NCBI GenBank assembly: GCA_014526335.1
Contig: JACTAT010000006.1
Span: 648,501-712,500, forward strand
Direction: 5' to 3'
DNA length: 64,000 nucleotides
DNA from: Chrysaora quinquecirrha
Taxonomy: Eukaryota > Cnidaria > Scyphozoa > Semaeostomeae > Pelagiidae
Shown: positions 21,404 through 32,300 of the stretch, piece after piece
Layout of the letters: each line of letters begins with the position of its first letter
Position numbering within the stretch: the stretch's first letter is position 1
Program-made: the position numbers and the translations under genes
The notes under the pieces: generated by a model
Databases searched by the model: none
What the model was told of the DNA's origin: nothing
The model's input: the letters and a program-made list of their open reading frames with translations, nothing else

Positions 21404-23861
21404 ATGGAATTAGAAGCTGATGGTGACTTTGACAATGATTTGCAAGGCGCAGGCCAAGCGGACGAGGACCTCTTTGCTAATTTGCCAGATGATGTACTAA
21501 ACGGCAACGAGAGCGACAAAGAAAATCAAGCATCAGAAAGCCAAGCAGTACAAAATCCAAAAAAAGCAAAGAAGAATACCACGAGTGCTCCCTCACTGAA
21601 AGATAAACTTCTATGCTCAAAAGTTGGAATCAAAGCATTAGTAAAAGTTTTTGAAGATGTAAGATTCAGAGGAAAGAACAACGAAATCGATGATGTGACT
21701 TTGTTGCTCAGTAAATATGAAGCATGGGCACATAGAATGTTTCCAAGGTTTGTTTTCTTTAATTATGCAGTTTCTTTATCGACAACGCCTTCCTTCACAT
21801 CCATCGAATGACGAGTATATTAAAAAGCCCCACAAGGGGAAAGGGGGGGGGGCGCAAAATCACGTAATTTTCGGATAATTCATGCAATCATGCAAGATCA
21901 AACTTCATTTCCACGTGCGCGCAATTTCAGGAGGGGGCTTTGGGATTTCAAGGGTTTGGCCGATTTTGCCCTCAGGTTTTCGGGTTCTTCAAAAAACTCG
22001 TGCGGGTTTTCGGGTCGAGTAAATTAAACGGGCAACGGATTTTGCCATTTTTCTAGCTTGGGTTTCGGATATTGTAGCAAAAATGTTCGGGTTTTCAGTT
22101 TTTAAACCTCACAAAGGATATCAATGTGTAAAATTCTTAAAACAGTTGTTAAAACTAAGGCCATCCGGGTTTTCAGGTTTGTCCCAATTTTCCTCCGCGT
22201 TTTCGGGTTTTCATACCCCCGAAAGCCCCCCTCCTTCAGGAGTTTCTTTTCCCGAAATTTTGAGTAAGGTTTAACCCTTTCCTGCATGAATTTTTGTTTT
22301 CAGTGAAAAAAAATCTTTCTTGCTTGATTTATGCTTAGTTTGGGACTATTATAGCTATCAAACAAGAAAATTAAAAAAATTTTCACATTTTGATACATTT
22401 TGAGATTGTTGTTGTACAACAACATCATGCGGGAAGGGGTATAGAAGTCAAATACTAAAAAATTGAAAAAAATGAATGTATCACACTTTTAATGGACAAT
22501 ATAGTCAAATAAGATACATACAACATAATTACAACTTGAATCAGCAAAATAAATATTGAAAGGGCGAAGTTACAGGGGTTTGATAAATAGCCAACGCCCA
22601 CTTTTAGGCCAAATTGGAGTAAAACAAAGAAAAAATCAAAAATCTTATCAAAATTACATCCAAAAGTATCAAAAATACAAAAAGGGACCTTTGCATGTTC
22701 ATTTGGATGTTGTTAAAGCCTTCCTGACATCATTTTCCCATTTTTAATGACCTATAAAAGATATGAAAAATTAAAAAAAAAATAAAAAAAATTATTTTTT
22801 TTTGTCTCAAACTGCCTTCTAGCTTAAAGTTTATAAAAAACACCTTTAGAGAGCGGAATTATTCTATTTGATAAACTTATTGCTCAAAATCATTGTCAAC
22901 ACACATGGCCTAGGCATGGCCTAAAGCATACCCTTCCTGCATGATGTTGTTGTACAACAACAATCATACAAGTCATCTCCAGACCATCATCAATCGTTAC
23001 AATTAAGAAACAACGTTTTCTGATCTTCAATGAAGAGGAATACTATATAAAAAAATTTTTATTTGAATGATATAATTACCTGTTGTAATTTGGCAGAAGG
23101 AGGAAGTTGTGCACAGCAAAAAAATGGCGTCTTCTTCTTAGGCCCAACTTTGAAACCCCATAGTACTTCATGTATGGCACAGATAATGTAACCAAGCAAA
23201 AGAATAGCGTAGTTTCAATCGATAAATAATAAAGGATGCGTACGGCGAAATATAGTAACATAAAACGAAATTTTAATTGTAAAAATATATTTTTACAATT
23301 AAAATTTCGTTTTAAAAGAATAGCGTCTTTGACGTCTACTCAATAAACAAAAGGTCGAAAATCCCAAATATATGCTCCTACGCAGGGGCTGCGCAGCGTC
23401 ATGAGATTGTTGTTGTACAACAACATCATGCAGGAAAGGGTTAAAGGGAATTCAAGGCTGCTTAGTGCTTAACTTCATACATCTAGATTTTAACGGGGGC
23501 GACCGGGGGCTATACTGCTATACTATCATTGATTGTCTGGATTATTTTTCGATCTTTTCCCTTATGGTTGGACGCTAATATTCTCCAGATTATGGCTCAC
23601 GAGTCTACCTTTTCGGGTAATTTCTATTTTTCACGGTAATTGAAATTTTGCCATCAGCATCTTTTTCAATTCAGAAAGCAATTTGAAGATGTAGTAGAAG
23701 ATATTGAAGAGCTTGGCAGAAGCAAGCAGATGAGGGGCCATGTTTATAAAATAGCCAAAGGTGAAAATGTGGACGACAACGCAGATAATAATGATAATAA
23801 TGGTATTGAAGAGAATCATGAAAACATGGGTACAGTTGAATCAATGAATACAAATAACTGA
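21404..23861 (+). CDS. TIPIN/Swi3-domain protein (TIMELESS-interacting family)
   Basis: Exon 1 is 21404-21747 and exon 2 is 23675-23861. The donor AAG/GTTTGT and acceptor TTCAG/A join in phase to give 176 residues. An acidic N-terminus (DLFANLPDDVLNG) and a Lys-rich patch precede the Swi3 region: LCSKVGIKALVKVFEDVRF, RGKNNEIDDVTLLLSKYEAW, AHRMFPR then KQFEDVVEDIEELGRSK. The C-terminus is Asn/Asp-rich. In the family, this domain binds TIMELESS/Tof1 at the replication fork and supports the S-phase checkpoint. AATAAA is at 23921-23926, 60 bp past the stop. The protein is short for TIPIN (vertebrate forms are about 280-300 aa). The RPA-binding C-terminal part is not seen, so this may be a divergent paralogue. 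The intron hosts two transposons. Confidence 0.75.
21930..22240. mobile_element. Inverted-repeat element rich in 'gggttttcggg', copy 1
   Basis: Left end 'aggagggggctttgggattt' is complementary to right end 'cgaaagcccccctcctt'. The interior repeats 'gttttcgggtt' several times and has 'cacaaaggatatcaatgtgt' and 'ttaaaacagttgttaaa'. Copy 2, with the same internal order, is at 37283-37600 in the first TMTC2 intron. Confidence 0.7.
22275..23440. mobile_element. piggyBac-type non-autonomous element
   Basis: The 1166-bp element is flanked by TTAA at 22271-22274 and 23441-23444. It has perfect 15-bp terminal inverted repeats, CCCTTTCCTGCATGA at the left and TCATGCAGGAAAGGG at the right. TTAA target sites and ends beginning CCC are hallmarks of piggyBac transposons. 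No transposase frame is present. The interior repeats the end module 'cttcctgcatgatgttgttg' in both orientations (near 22405-22440 and 22928-22962) around the palindrome TGTTGTTGTACAACAACA. It also contains a 54-bp perfect palindrome (23261-23314). It lies in the TIPIN-type gene intron. Confidence 0.88.
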
Positions 23862-24251
23862 AATAACAATGACAATTAATGAATTAAAAACTCATTTCTT
23901 GAACGCAAAATTAAATTTATAATAAAAAGTAAGGAATATAGACCTTTTCTACGATAATGGAAATTCTCAAAATTTCGAGGTATACCGTGGTTAATAAGAA
24001 AATCGTATTAACGGACAAAATTTTGTCTTGGTGGAAAGTTGAAATTGCACGATCCTAGCGCTTGTATTATTTATTCTATGAGAGTTGAAAATGAACAATT
24101 TAATCAAATGAGGGCCAACAGTAGACCATTAGTAGTCACTTTTACGGTCAAAGCGCTTAAAGAGTGGGAATTTTCTACCCTCATTAACAATATCAGTGCT
24201 AGGGTGCTAGGATAGGGAAAATGTATAGCAGGACTACGTTTTAGAGGCTTT

Positions 24252-24704
24252 CAGGGACGCCGAAGAGGGGGCGCGGGGGGGGGGGGCAAGCGCCGCTCCT
24301 GCCCTTTCTTAAGGGGCGGGGGGGCAAAAGTGCCCTTTCAACGTAATGCGAAAATCGACTTTGACAATGTTAAATACGATGTTTCGCTATTATTATTCCA
24401 TTCGAAATGCGTACATGTGGAGACATAGCCAAAAATTGTCGTATAAAAACATGATTAATACTCGTTGAAAAACGTTTATTGCATTTAAAGCCAGTCTAAA
24501 GTAGCCTGCGCGCAGACTCAGACACTTTCAAGAGTGTAGAGTCTACACTCTTGAAAGTGTCTGAGTCTGCGCGCAGGCTAGTCTGAAGGGCGTGGACACA
24601 AAAAATTACCTGGGGGAGCACCACAAAACCCCCTAATTTCTTTTCTCAATGGCCCTTACGTTCCTGGTCGCCCCCCTTGCCCTACCATCGCTCCGGCGTC
24701 CCTG
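24252..24704. mobile_element. hAT-type MITE with 8-bp target duplication
   Basis: The ends CAGGGACGCCG and CGGCGTCCCTG are an 11-bp perfect inverted repeat. The flanks GAGGCTTT (24244-24251) and GAGGCTTT (24705-24712) are an exact 8-bp duplication. An 8-bp duplication with CAGGG-type ends is typical of hAT elements. The 453-bp interior has no coding frame and contains a perfect 39-bp fold-back (24502-24580). The exact duplication suggests a young insertion. Confidence 0.9.
24502..24580. repeat. Perfect 39-bp inverted repeat with a 1-bp spacer
   Basis: Arms 24502-24540 and 24542-24580 are exact reverse complements (tagcctgcgcgcagactcag... on the left) around a single G at 24541. It is CpG-containing and would extrude as a long hairpin. 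Confidence 0.95.
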
Positions 24705-25213
24705 GAGGCTTTGAATGATTTTAGCATGGAAAACTCTTTTCTCAAGCTCTATTTGATAAAATATAATTGTAGCAATTGGGATGATGCAAATGAAACTGTG
24801 TTTACAATAACGTCATACCAAGGAACTGAAGTACAGTAAGATATAATGAACACATTAATTTCCAAACTCTTAGTGATCTCTTATCTTTGTCTTTACCTAT
24901 AAAAGCAAAGGTTAAAATTTTGTTTTCTACAAAACAAGCATACATGATCATAAAAACTCTACAAAACAACCTTCTAAAAATCACAGAAATAAGAATAAAT
25001 CTGCAAGTAAAACCATATAGTACAGTTAGGTCTAAGGTGGCACTAAAGAATAGAACAGAACATATATGTAAGACTTTGTTCATATTGGGGACAAGTTTTT
25101 GTTTTGCATTGCCATTAGTTCTGGTGGCTTTGGGTGTCTTGGGAGTGTCTTATAAAAAGACTAAAACTTGAATAGTTCTGCTACTAACTTCAACCTCTTA
25201 GCATGATTCTCCT

Positions 25214-25863
25214 CTACAACAAAACATCTGTATCCATATCATCAAAATCAATTTCCTCAAAATCATCTTCAATTAAGATTTCATCCCTTGCATTGTTCCG
25301 TGTTTCATTTTTGTTTTGTGTACCACCATCATGATCACCATTATTTTCTGCCTGATTCTGATCATTTTTTTCCTCATTATTTTCTCTTTGCTCCTCTTCC
25401 TCGAGCCTTTCCCGTGAATAGCGGATTATCCCTTGAACCCTTTTCGCTGGGAATCCTTCAATTCTATTAACAACATCATTAAACTGAAATTTTGGGAACA
25501 TATTTTGTGACCATTCCTCGAATACCCCAAGTAATTTATCAAGGTTTTCCTTCTCGTGGCCTTTCCCACGGAATTTAACCCCAGAAAAATATTTAGGGAG
25601 CTGTATGACCCCCCTCTCCCCACCAAGTCTGTCGAGGTTCATGTAAACCCCGGCTTGCGAGGTTTCTTTTCTTTATCTTCATCATTTTTGCCTTTTTTGT
25701 TTCCACGTTGATTTCCTTGGTCTTCATTATTATCATCAAAATTATCAAGATTGTCTCCAAACTCCAAAGGGCCTATCGGAGAAAGTGGCGCGATCGGCTC
25801 GATCGGTGCGAATAATTCTTCTTCATTCACAATCTCATCGTCGAATTCTTGGTTTAAATCCAT
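25214..25863 (-). pseudogene. Second TIPIN/Swi3-domain frame, intronless, frameshifted
   Basis: The frame from 25863 reads an acidic N-terminus (MDLNQEFDDEIVNEEELFAP), a Lys-rich KKGKNDEDKEKKPRKP patch, then stops at 25639. An overlapping frame, shifted and starting at 25642, continues the homology: LDRLGGERGVIQLPKYFSG, VKFRGKGHEKENLDKLLGVF, EEWSQNMFPKFQFNDVVNRI, then an acidic Asn/Glu-rich tail ending DDMDTDVLL. Together they match TIPIN end to end, and this copy is closer to the canonical Swi3 motif than the 21404 gene. There is no intron where that gene has one (after MFPR/MFPK). A single 2-mod-3 shift near 25640 separates the halves. It may be a frameshifted gene, a retrocopy or a sequencing error. 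It starts about 500 bp from CDC37, on the opposite strand. Confidence 0.7.
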
Positions 25864-26367
25864 TTCTGCTGCCCAGATAAACAGAATTTAATACTAAAAT
25901 CGATTTTAAAGTGAAGTTTTTCCCAGAAGTGTTTACTTTTTGGCTGCCCCGCCAATTCGTAAATGTTTTCGCGCCAATTGAGCCTCGTAGTCGTTTCTCA
26001 ATCTCGCTTCTAATCCTCTGTTGCTTCTAATCCTCTATTAACATGCTCGATAGCCTGGTCCTTGTCACCTCTTTAAAAGTTCACCATCATCTGTGCTTAT
26101 TTGTAAAATGAGACACATTCTGTTTTGGTAAAAATATTCATAAGTTTTTTATTTTACTAACATCAAATAATTTACCATGCAAGAGCTTCCAACGAGAATT
26201 TAAAAAGGTGAGCGGAACTCGCGCCTGCGTACTTTTGTGATCAGAAGCCAAAGCATGTTATCTGTCGCCAGTTAGCTGAATATTCTGGAAATCGAAAGAA
26301 ACTGCATCTTGTTGGTGCTAACTCCTGAAGCTTCCTTGGAAGGAAAAACCTAAAGAAATCAAGCAAA
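25864..26367. promoter_or_regulatory. Head-to-head gap between the TIPIN-like frame and CDC37
   Basis: These 504 bp separate two divergent start codons and should hold both 5' untranslated regions and promoters. The short distance is the usual layout of a bidirectional housekeeping promoter. No transposon family of this window was found inside, unlike the surrounding DNA. No clear TATA box was assigned. Calling it a shared promoter is inference. Confidence 0.4.
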
Positions 26368-29300
26368 ATGGTTGACTACAGTGTTTGGGACCACATTGAG
26401 GTATAAAGAAAAATATGAAGCTTTTTCAGTATGATTAGAAGGCCATCCAGGTCCTACAACAGTATGGTCATGTTCACCATAGTTTCGTTTCACAAATTTT
26501 GTCCAATGCAAGAGGAAAAGGGGAATGTTGTCTGTGCCAGGTACTCCCGCCAACCTTTAGAAAATAGAGATCCTTAAACCTAAGGGGAATATCCCAGGGT
26601 GCATTCCCTGTAGGGCCACACACTTCACAACACTGGAGAATTTGCCAGGTGATGCCAAAAAGAGTTCATTTTCTCTCTTAGACTCTTCAATTTCAATTAA
26701 TTTTCATTGTTCTTCCTGCTGAGAGCTGATTGGTGTCGAAAGCAGAATGCCAATTAAGCTTCTCTTTTGATTGCTGCATTTTGAGCCGCATCTGGGTATA
26801 AATTCCGCCTTAGTTTCATTGTTTGGGTCTGTTTCTGACATTCATACTCTCAGAAGTGTCAGACGATAAAAGCTTCTAAGTGACTATGCCCAAAAATGTT
26901 TCTGCTGTTTATCACAATTTTGAAGTTCTTTGCTACTCAGAAATTATTCACTTACTTACGGAACACAATATATATTGCTAATTTCAAGAAAAAAGGGTAA
27001 CAGAATTGTTGTTCTGTTTTGCCAGGTTAGTGATGATGAAGATGAAACACATCCAAACATTGATACACCAAGTCTATTCAGATGGAGACATCAGGCTCGT
27101 GTTGAAAGAATGGAAGAAATGAAGAAGAAGAAGGAAGATCTCAGTAAAAATAAAACAAGGTGCAAACGTTTTGGGGATATTTTGTTCTTATTTCTGTATC
27201 TTATCTGTCTATCTGTAACATTACTGCACAGCAATCTACAATTTGGTTATCTTGCACTAGTACATTCCAGTTTAGTTTATTAGTGTATTTTTGCCCTGGT
27301 TCATAAACTCAAGAACCAGACAATAAATGCAGTTATTTCCAATTGAAATGTATTTCTTCAGATGGCCAAATCTCAGCAGATTTTCAACATATTTTTGACT
27401 GATTTTTGTACTTTTATATTTGACGCTCTTTTACAAAATGAAAAGCAAATGTTGATTTTCCAAAACAGATTTTTGATGATGTCACCCTTCAGTACTCTAT
27501 TATCATTACTGAGAAATTCCCATACTCATTGCAGGAAGAATCGTCTAGCTTAAATTATTGGATAGATGCTCCTGTATGTAAGGTGCCTAAGTGACCCCTG
27601 GGACCACATTTCAAATACCCTAAATCCTTAAACTAGCCCCCTGGGGGCTTAATTATTTTTCATTATTTTGGAGGGGTCTTATTTGAGGTGGGGGCTTTAA
27701 CATGGGGGGCTTATAAAATTATTGACAAAGCATGATTTATCATCAACTTAGAGAATGAAGTTTTCTGTCATAACTCGAAAGTACCTATGGACTCAAAAGG
27801 CTAACACCAATTATATCAGGGGTGGAAGCTTATTCAAGGGGAGGGAATCTTATAAACAATTTCTTGCTCTAGAGTTGGAGCTAATTTGAGGGGAGGGCTT
27901 ATTGAAGGAGGCCAATTCAAGGATTTACAGTAGATTTCTTAAGAAAAACAAATGAAATAAGGTATTGTTGTTTATTGTTCCACAGTGTTGAAAAAAAGCT
28001 TGATAATCTCAAAGAGAGGATAAAAGCATTGGATTTAGAAGGAAAGACAGATCAATCAAAAGAAATGAAAAAAGAATTAGAAGAACTTGAAAAACAGGTG
28101 TTTTAATTATTTCCTAGATTTCACTTAAGCTCCCCTGAAAGGGTTTCCTGATATGTATCAAAAACTTGTCATGAAAAGCGTTGATTAATCTTTGAAATAA
28201 TCGGAAGATAATTATGATTGGCAGGGCCGCTGAGAGGCAGAGTGGGCCACAGTCATGGGGTAATGTGGTTGTCCCAGGCCTTTATGAGGTTTTAGGGGGA
28301 AGTATTGCCCCTTAACAGCCCAGGCCCTGGACCTGTAACAGGGTTTGAACTGCCCAAATAACTTCCCTGTTACTTTGAGTAGCCAGAAAGTGAGCGAGAG
28401 ATATGACTCGTGTGAAGAGTAAAAGCTGACTAATTTAGAATTGATGATCTACAGATTTATATATATAACGGAAGTAATAAATTAACATAAATCAGAATAT
28501 TAGTCCTACTACAGACCTCTGACCCTGCTGGACCCCTCTTACAACGGAACTGATGATTGGTGATCATGACTTTGACATTTATGACTGTTTTAACTTCTTT
28601 TTAGGAGGAGCATTTCAGGAAGAAAGAAAAAGAGTTGTTAGCAGAAGAAAAGGTGAGTATGAGACTTTTTTAGGGCAGAAAATTGTTTCATCATTATAAA
28701 GTAATGTGCTACAGTATAAAATCCTCTCTGAACTTGAATGGAGTGAATTTTGATGCTTGGGATATGTTCCATAGTCTTGTTTGTTGGTGCTTTTCAGTCA
28801 TGCTCCTTTGTCTTGTCTTAGCTTTTTTCTGATCATGGTTTTCAGTCCTGTTTCTTAGTAGAACAAATCACTGTATGCGTTCTTTTACGGTACTGAAAAT
28901 TTTCTAGATTTTCTAATGAAAGGTTTTCGTTCAGTGTCAACTCTTATTTGATGTTCTCTGTATTTTTTAGGCTCAGCCGTGGAATGTGGACACTCTAAGT
29001 GAACCTGGATTTCAGAAAACAGTAAGCTATTCTCTTCTATACATTGATTCACTTATCAAGCTTCTCATCTTGATTTTTAGTTCTGTTGTGTAAAACGTAT
29101 TAAGTATTACATTTTGCGAAACAGATCTAGCATGTTTTCTTGTATTCTTGGTTGGGCAATTAGTCCTTCAAGATTTGTTAAAGTTGCTGTAATAAAGAGG
29201 TAAAGATGAGTTTGACTTTAATTCGAAAGTTTAACTTTAATTTGGTCAGAAAAGTACTAAAATCGCATCAAAGATGTTCGTAGTACAATATCAAGCAATA

Positions 29301-32300
29301 ATAAGGCCTAGAAAGTCTTATTATTCTCATATTCCGCTTATTTTTTCTCATAAAATAGGGTCTGTTTCTGCTAAGGCTTACATTATGTGGGTTTGCGAAA
29401 TTTGGGCGGCACATCCTCGTCCATTCATAAGTCATGTACCCTCTACACGTCTTGTTGTAATAGAGGTCTTGTAAAAGAGGTGTAGTAAATCGTAGGCTGG
29501 TTGAAACGTATCGAAAACGAAACGAAAACGGGTGAAAATGCTATGTTTCGAAATCGCGAGAAACAGCGAAAACATCTCTGAACATAGTTATAGACATAGT
29601 TATGACTGAATAGGCTTGAAAGCTTCTTTCGTATGAAACCCCTCGGAGTATAAACGTCAGAAACAGACCGAAACAATTGAAGGCGGAATTGATACCCAGA
29701 TGTGGATCGAAATGCACCAATCAGAAAGTGAAACCGAATTGGCATTGTGTCTTAAACACCAATTTGCTTGTGAGATATGCACTGGAAATTCCCATATGCT
29801 ATGTGTAATGTTATTGTATTATTTTGTGTCATTTTTTTTGTCTTAGATTATAAATAAACCGAAACCAAAGCAGAAAGAAGTTCTTACAGAAGAAGAAGAA
29901 CTCGAAAGATCTGTGAGTTTCATTCTATCATATTATTGTGGTTTGGTCTTACTGATCTTCAAAGTCAACTGACCCCATCTAAAAAATGAACTTGCCACAT
30001 CTAGAAAGTCAACTCGCCCCCATTGAACTATATATGTTTAAAGCTGCAAGACCCTCCACTGTTTGGGGCGCCTTCAAAACCCGCAAAACGTACCGTTTCA
30101 GCTTTATAATAACTTTTGTCTCAAGAATTGGCAATGAAAACTTCGAGAGAAAAGAAATTTACCATTTACAGAAGGTGGAAAATTTCCTCGCCTGCTTAGA
30201 AGAATTTGAGGCTGCACTGAGTGATGTAGCCGGAGGCTCAAAATTTGGGGAGCAAAGGGCGTCGTCAAAGAAAATTAGGCCGTGGCTTTCAGCCAAAATG
30301 GCCAGGAGTTCTTTGACTCGCTAACTAAGTCCCATTATTTCGCTTGACGTTGTTGTTGTTGTTTATCGCTCAGTGAAGTGACAAATCAAAAGTATAGGAG
30401 AGAGTAAACTAGAGACTCGTGTATTAGGTATAGAGAGGTTCTCTACGATGATTTGTCACCAGAATTAGGCCATATATACAGACCAAAGGGGCATTTCACT
30501 CGAAAAAGTGTGCGAAATTCCGATTGAAATAAAGAGATTCTTAGAAGATTCCTTTAATACAATAGAGATTCCAGCTGAGGGTGGAAGTGATTCCAAGGAG
30601 TGAATTGCCCCTCGTGAATCTGTCTCGGTAGGTTAAGGGTGCGACTGCCCCCCCCTCCTGTGCACTCCCTTGGCCACGCCATTGGCTGCAAAAAGCATTC
30701 CACGCGAAGATTTTTCGCTGAAGACTTTCAAGTTGAAATCACACAATACATTATTACCCTTGTTCTTCTTTAGAAAAAATTCACGGACAAGAACAAAGAA
30801 GCGATAAAGAAATATGGAATGTTACATGAATACGCAGATTCAGAGGAATATTTATTAAAGAATCCACATTTAGCAAGCGAATATACTGCCAATTATTTGG
30901 TTATTTGGTGCATCGATCTCGAAGTAGAAGAGGTAGAATATAAACATGCTTTGTCTGTTTTGTTATATGTTTTCCTGGTTCAAAAGCTTCATGAGGGGAT
31001 GTTTTGAGGGGGGGGGGGGTCTGGAAACCTTAAAGCCTCTCAAAATTGGCTCAATTACCGTAAAACCTTGCGATATTTTGAACAAAACTATATCGCATGA
31101 TGTTAAGTCTCCGTTTTCATAAAAATTGCACAGTATCGATTAAAACTCTAGATTAGTCAACTTTTACTGTTCACTTCATGTTTTTGGGACGTTTCCCTGC
31201 CATAACAATTTTTATTTTCATTGCGGGCTAACCTGTAGCTTCACTGAGTAGGATTCAGTACCAACAACATATAATCTTAATCAAAAACCGGGAAAATTAT
31301 CCAAAAATGCTGTATAACCCTTCACTGACGAGATTTTCAAAACCGAAAACCGCCTAATTTTTCGGAAAAAAGCCGAAAACCCGAGCCAAATATTGGCAAA
31401 ACCGTGTAACCGTAAAACCCAAGCACCCCCTCCTTCATGGAATAAAAAGCGACCCATGTGTGGGGAATTTTTACAAAGGAGTGTTTATCTTAGCAGCACT
31501 CAACAATGCTTCAACATCCCACGGAAGTCAGTGTTTGACCTTTCTTAACATGGAGAGATATTCTTCTCGAAACCATGTAGCTAAGAGGGTGACCTTAGTT
31601 CCCCGCCTAACAGGGCATCTTTCAACATTTCAACTACTGGGCCATGGGCCCTCTTCCTGGCCCAGTAATGCAACAAAATTTTCGACTTTTGGTCCACTTT
31701 GTTGGTCCTTTTTTCTATAACAATCGTTATAAGGTAAGCTTGACGATTTGGTCCATGCCGAAAATAATATCAACCTGCTACTATGAAAGCCACATGCATG
31801 CCACTAGCCAGTCATTAGCTATTTGACCAAGCATGAACCACCATTTCCTTGATATTTATCCTTGGTTCTTGGGGGTTACAGGGGGCCTTAGACCTTACTT
31901 TGTTCTAACAGAATTGGGCCCACCTGTTTGTTTGGCCCACTAGTCAAATAACCTTAAACGATGCCCTACCGCCTGATATATAGCTACTTAAAAAGTCGTC
32001 ATAGTGAGCTTGGAGAACACGAATCAAATCATAGATGGACCAACAAAATCCTTTCCCGAAAGCAATCTTTGTCTCTACAGGGGCAGCATTAGGCCTAATT
32101 AAGTCTAAAATCAAGTAATTAGTCTAATCACTGAGCCGCAGCGGCCTATGGGGCTGAGAGGGCTGCCCCCCTCCCCCAATAATTTGCGAATTCTATTGTT
32201 TTTGGGTATAACTTAGAGATGCCTTTGTATTGTTCCTATTGTTTCAGCCCCCCCCCCCAATTTTCTTCTTCCTACATAACTGAATCAAAAAAGTTTCGCT

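Noticed and set aside
24887..25171. 94-residue plus-strand frame ending in a hydrophobic segment (SFCFALPLVLVALGVLGVS)
   Set aside because: There is no signal at the start, no recognised domain and no splice support. It lies antisense, downstream of the TIPIN-like copy. A single hydrophobic stretch is not enough.
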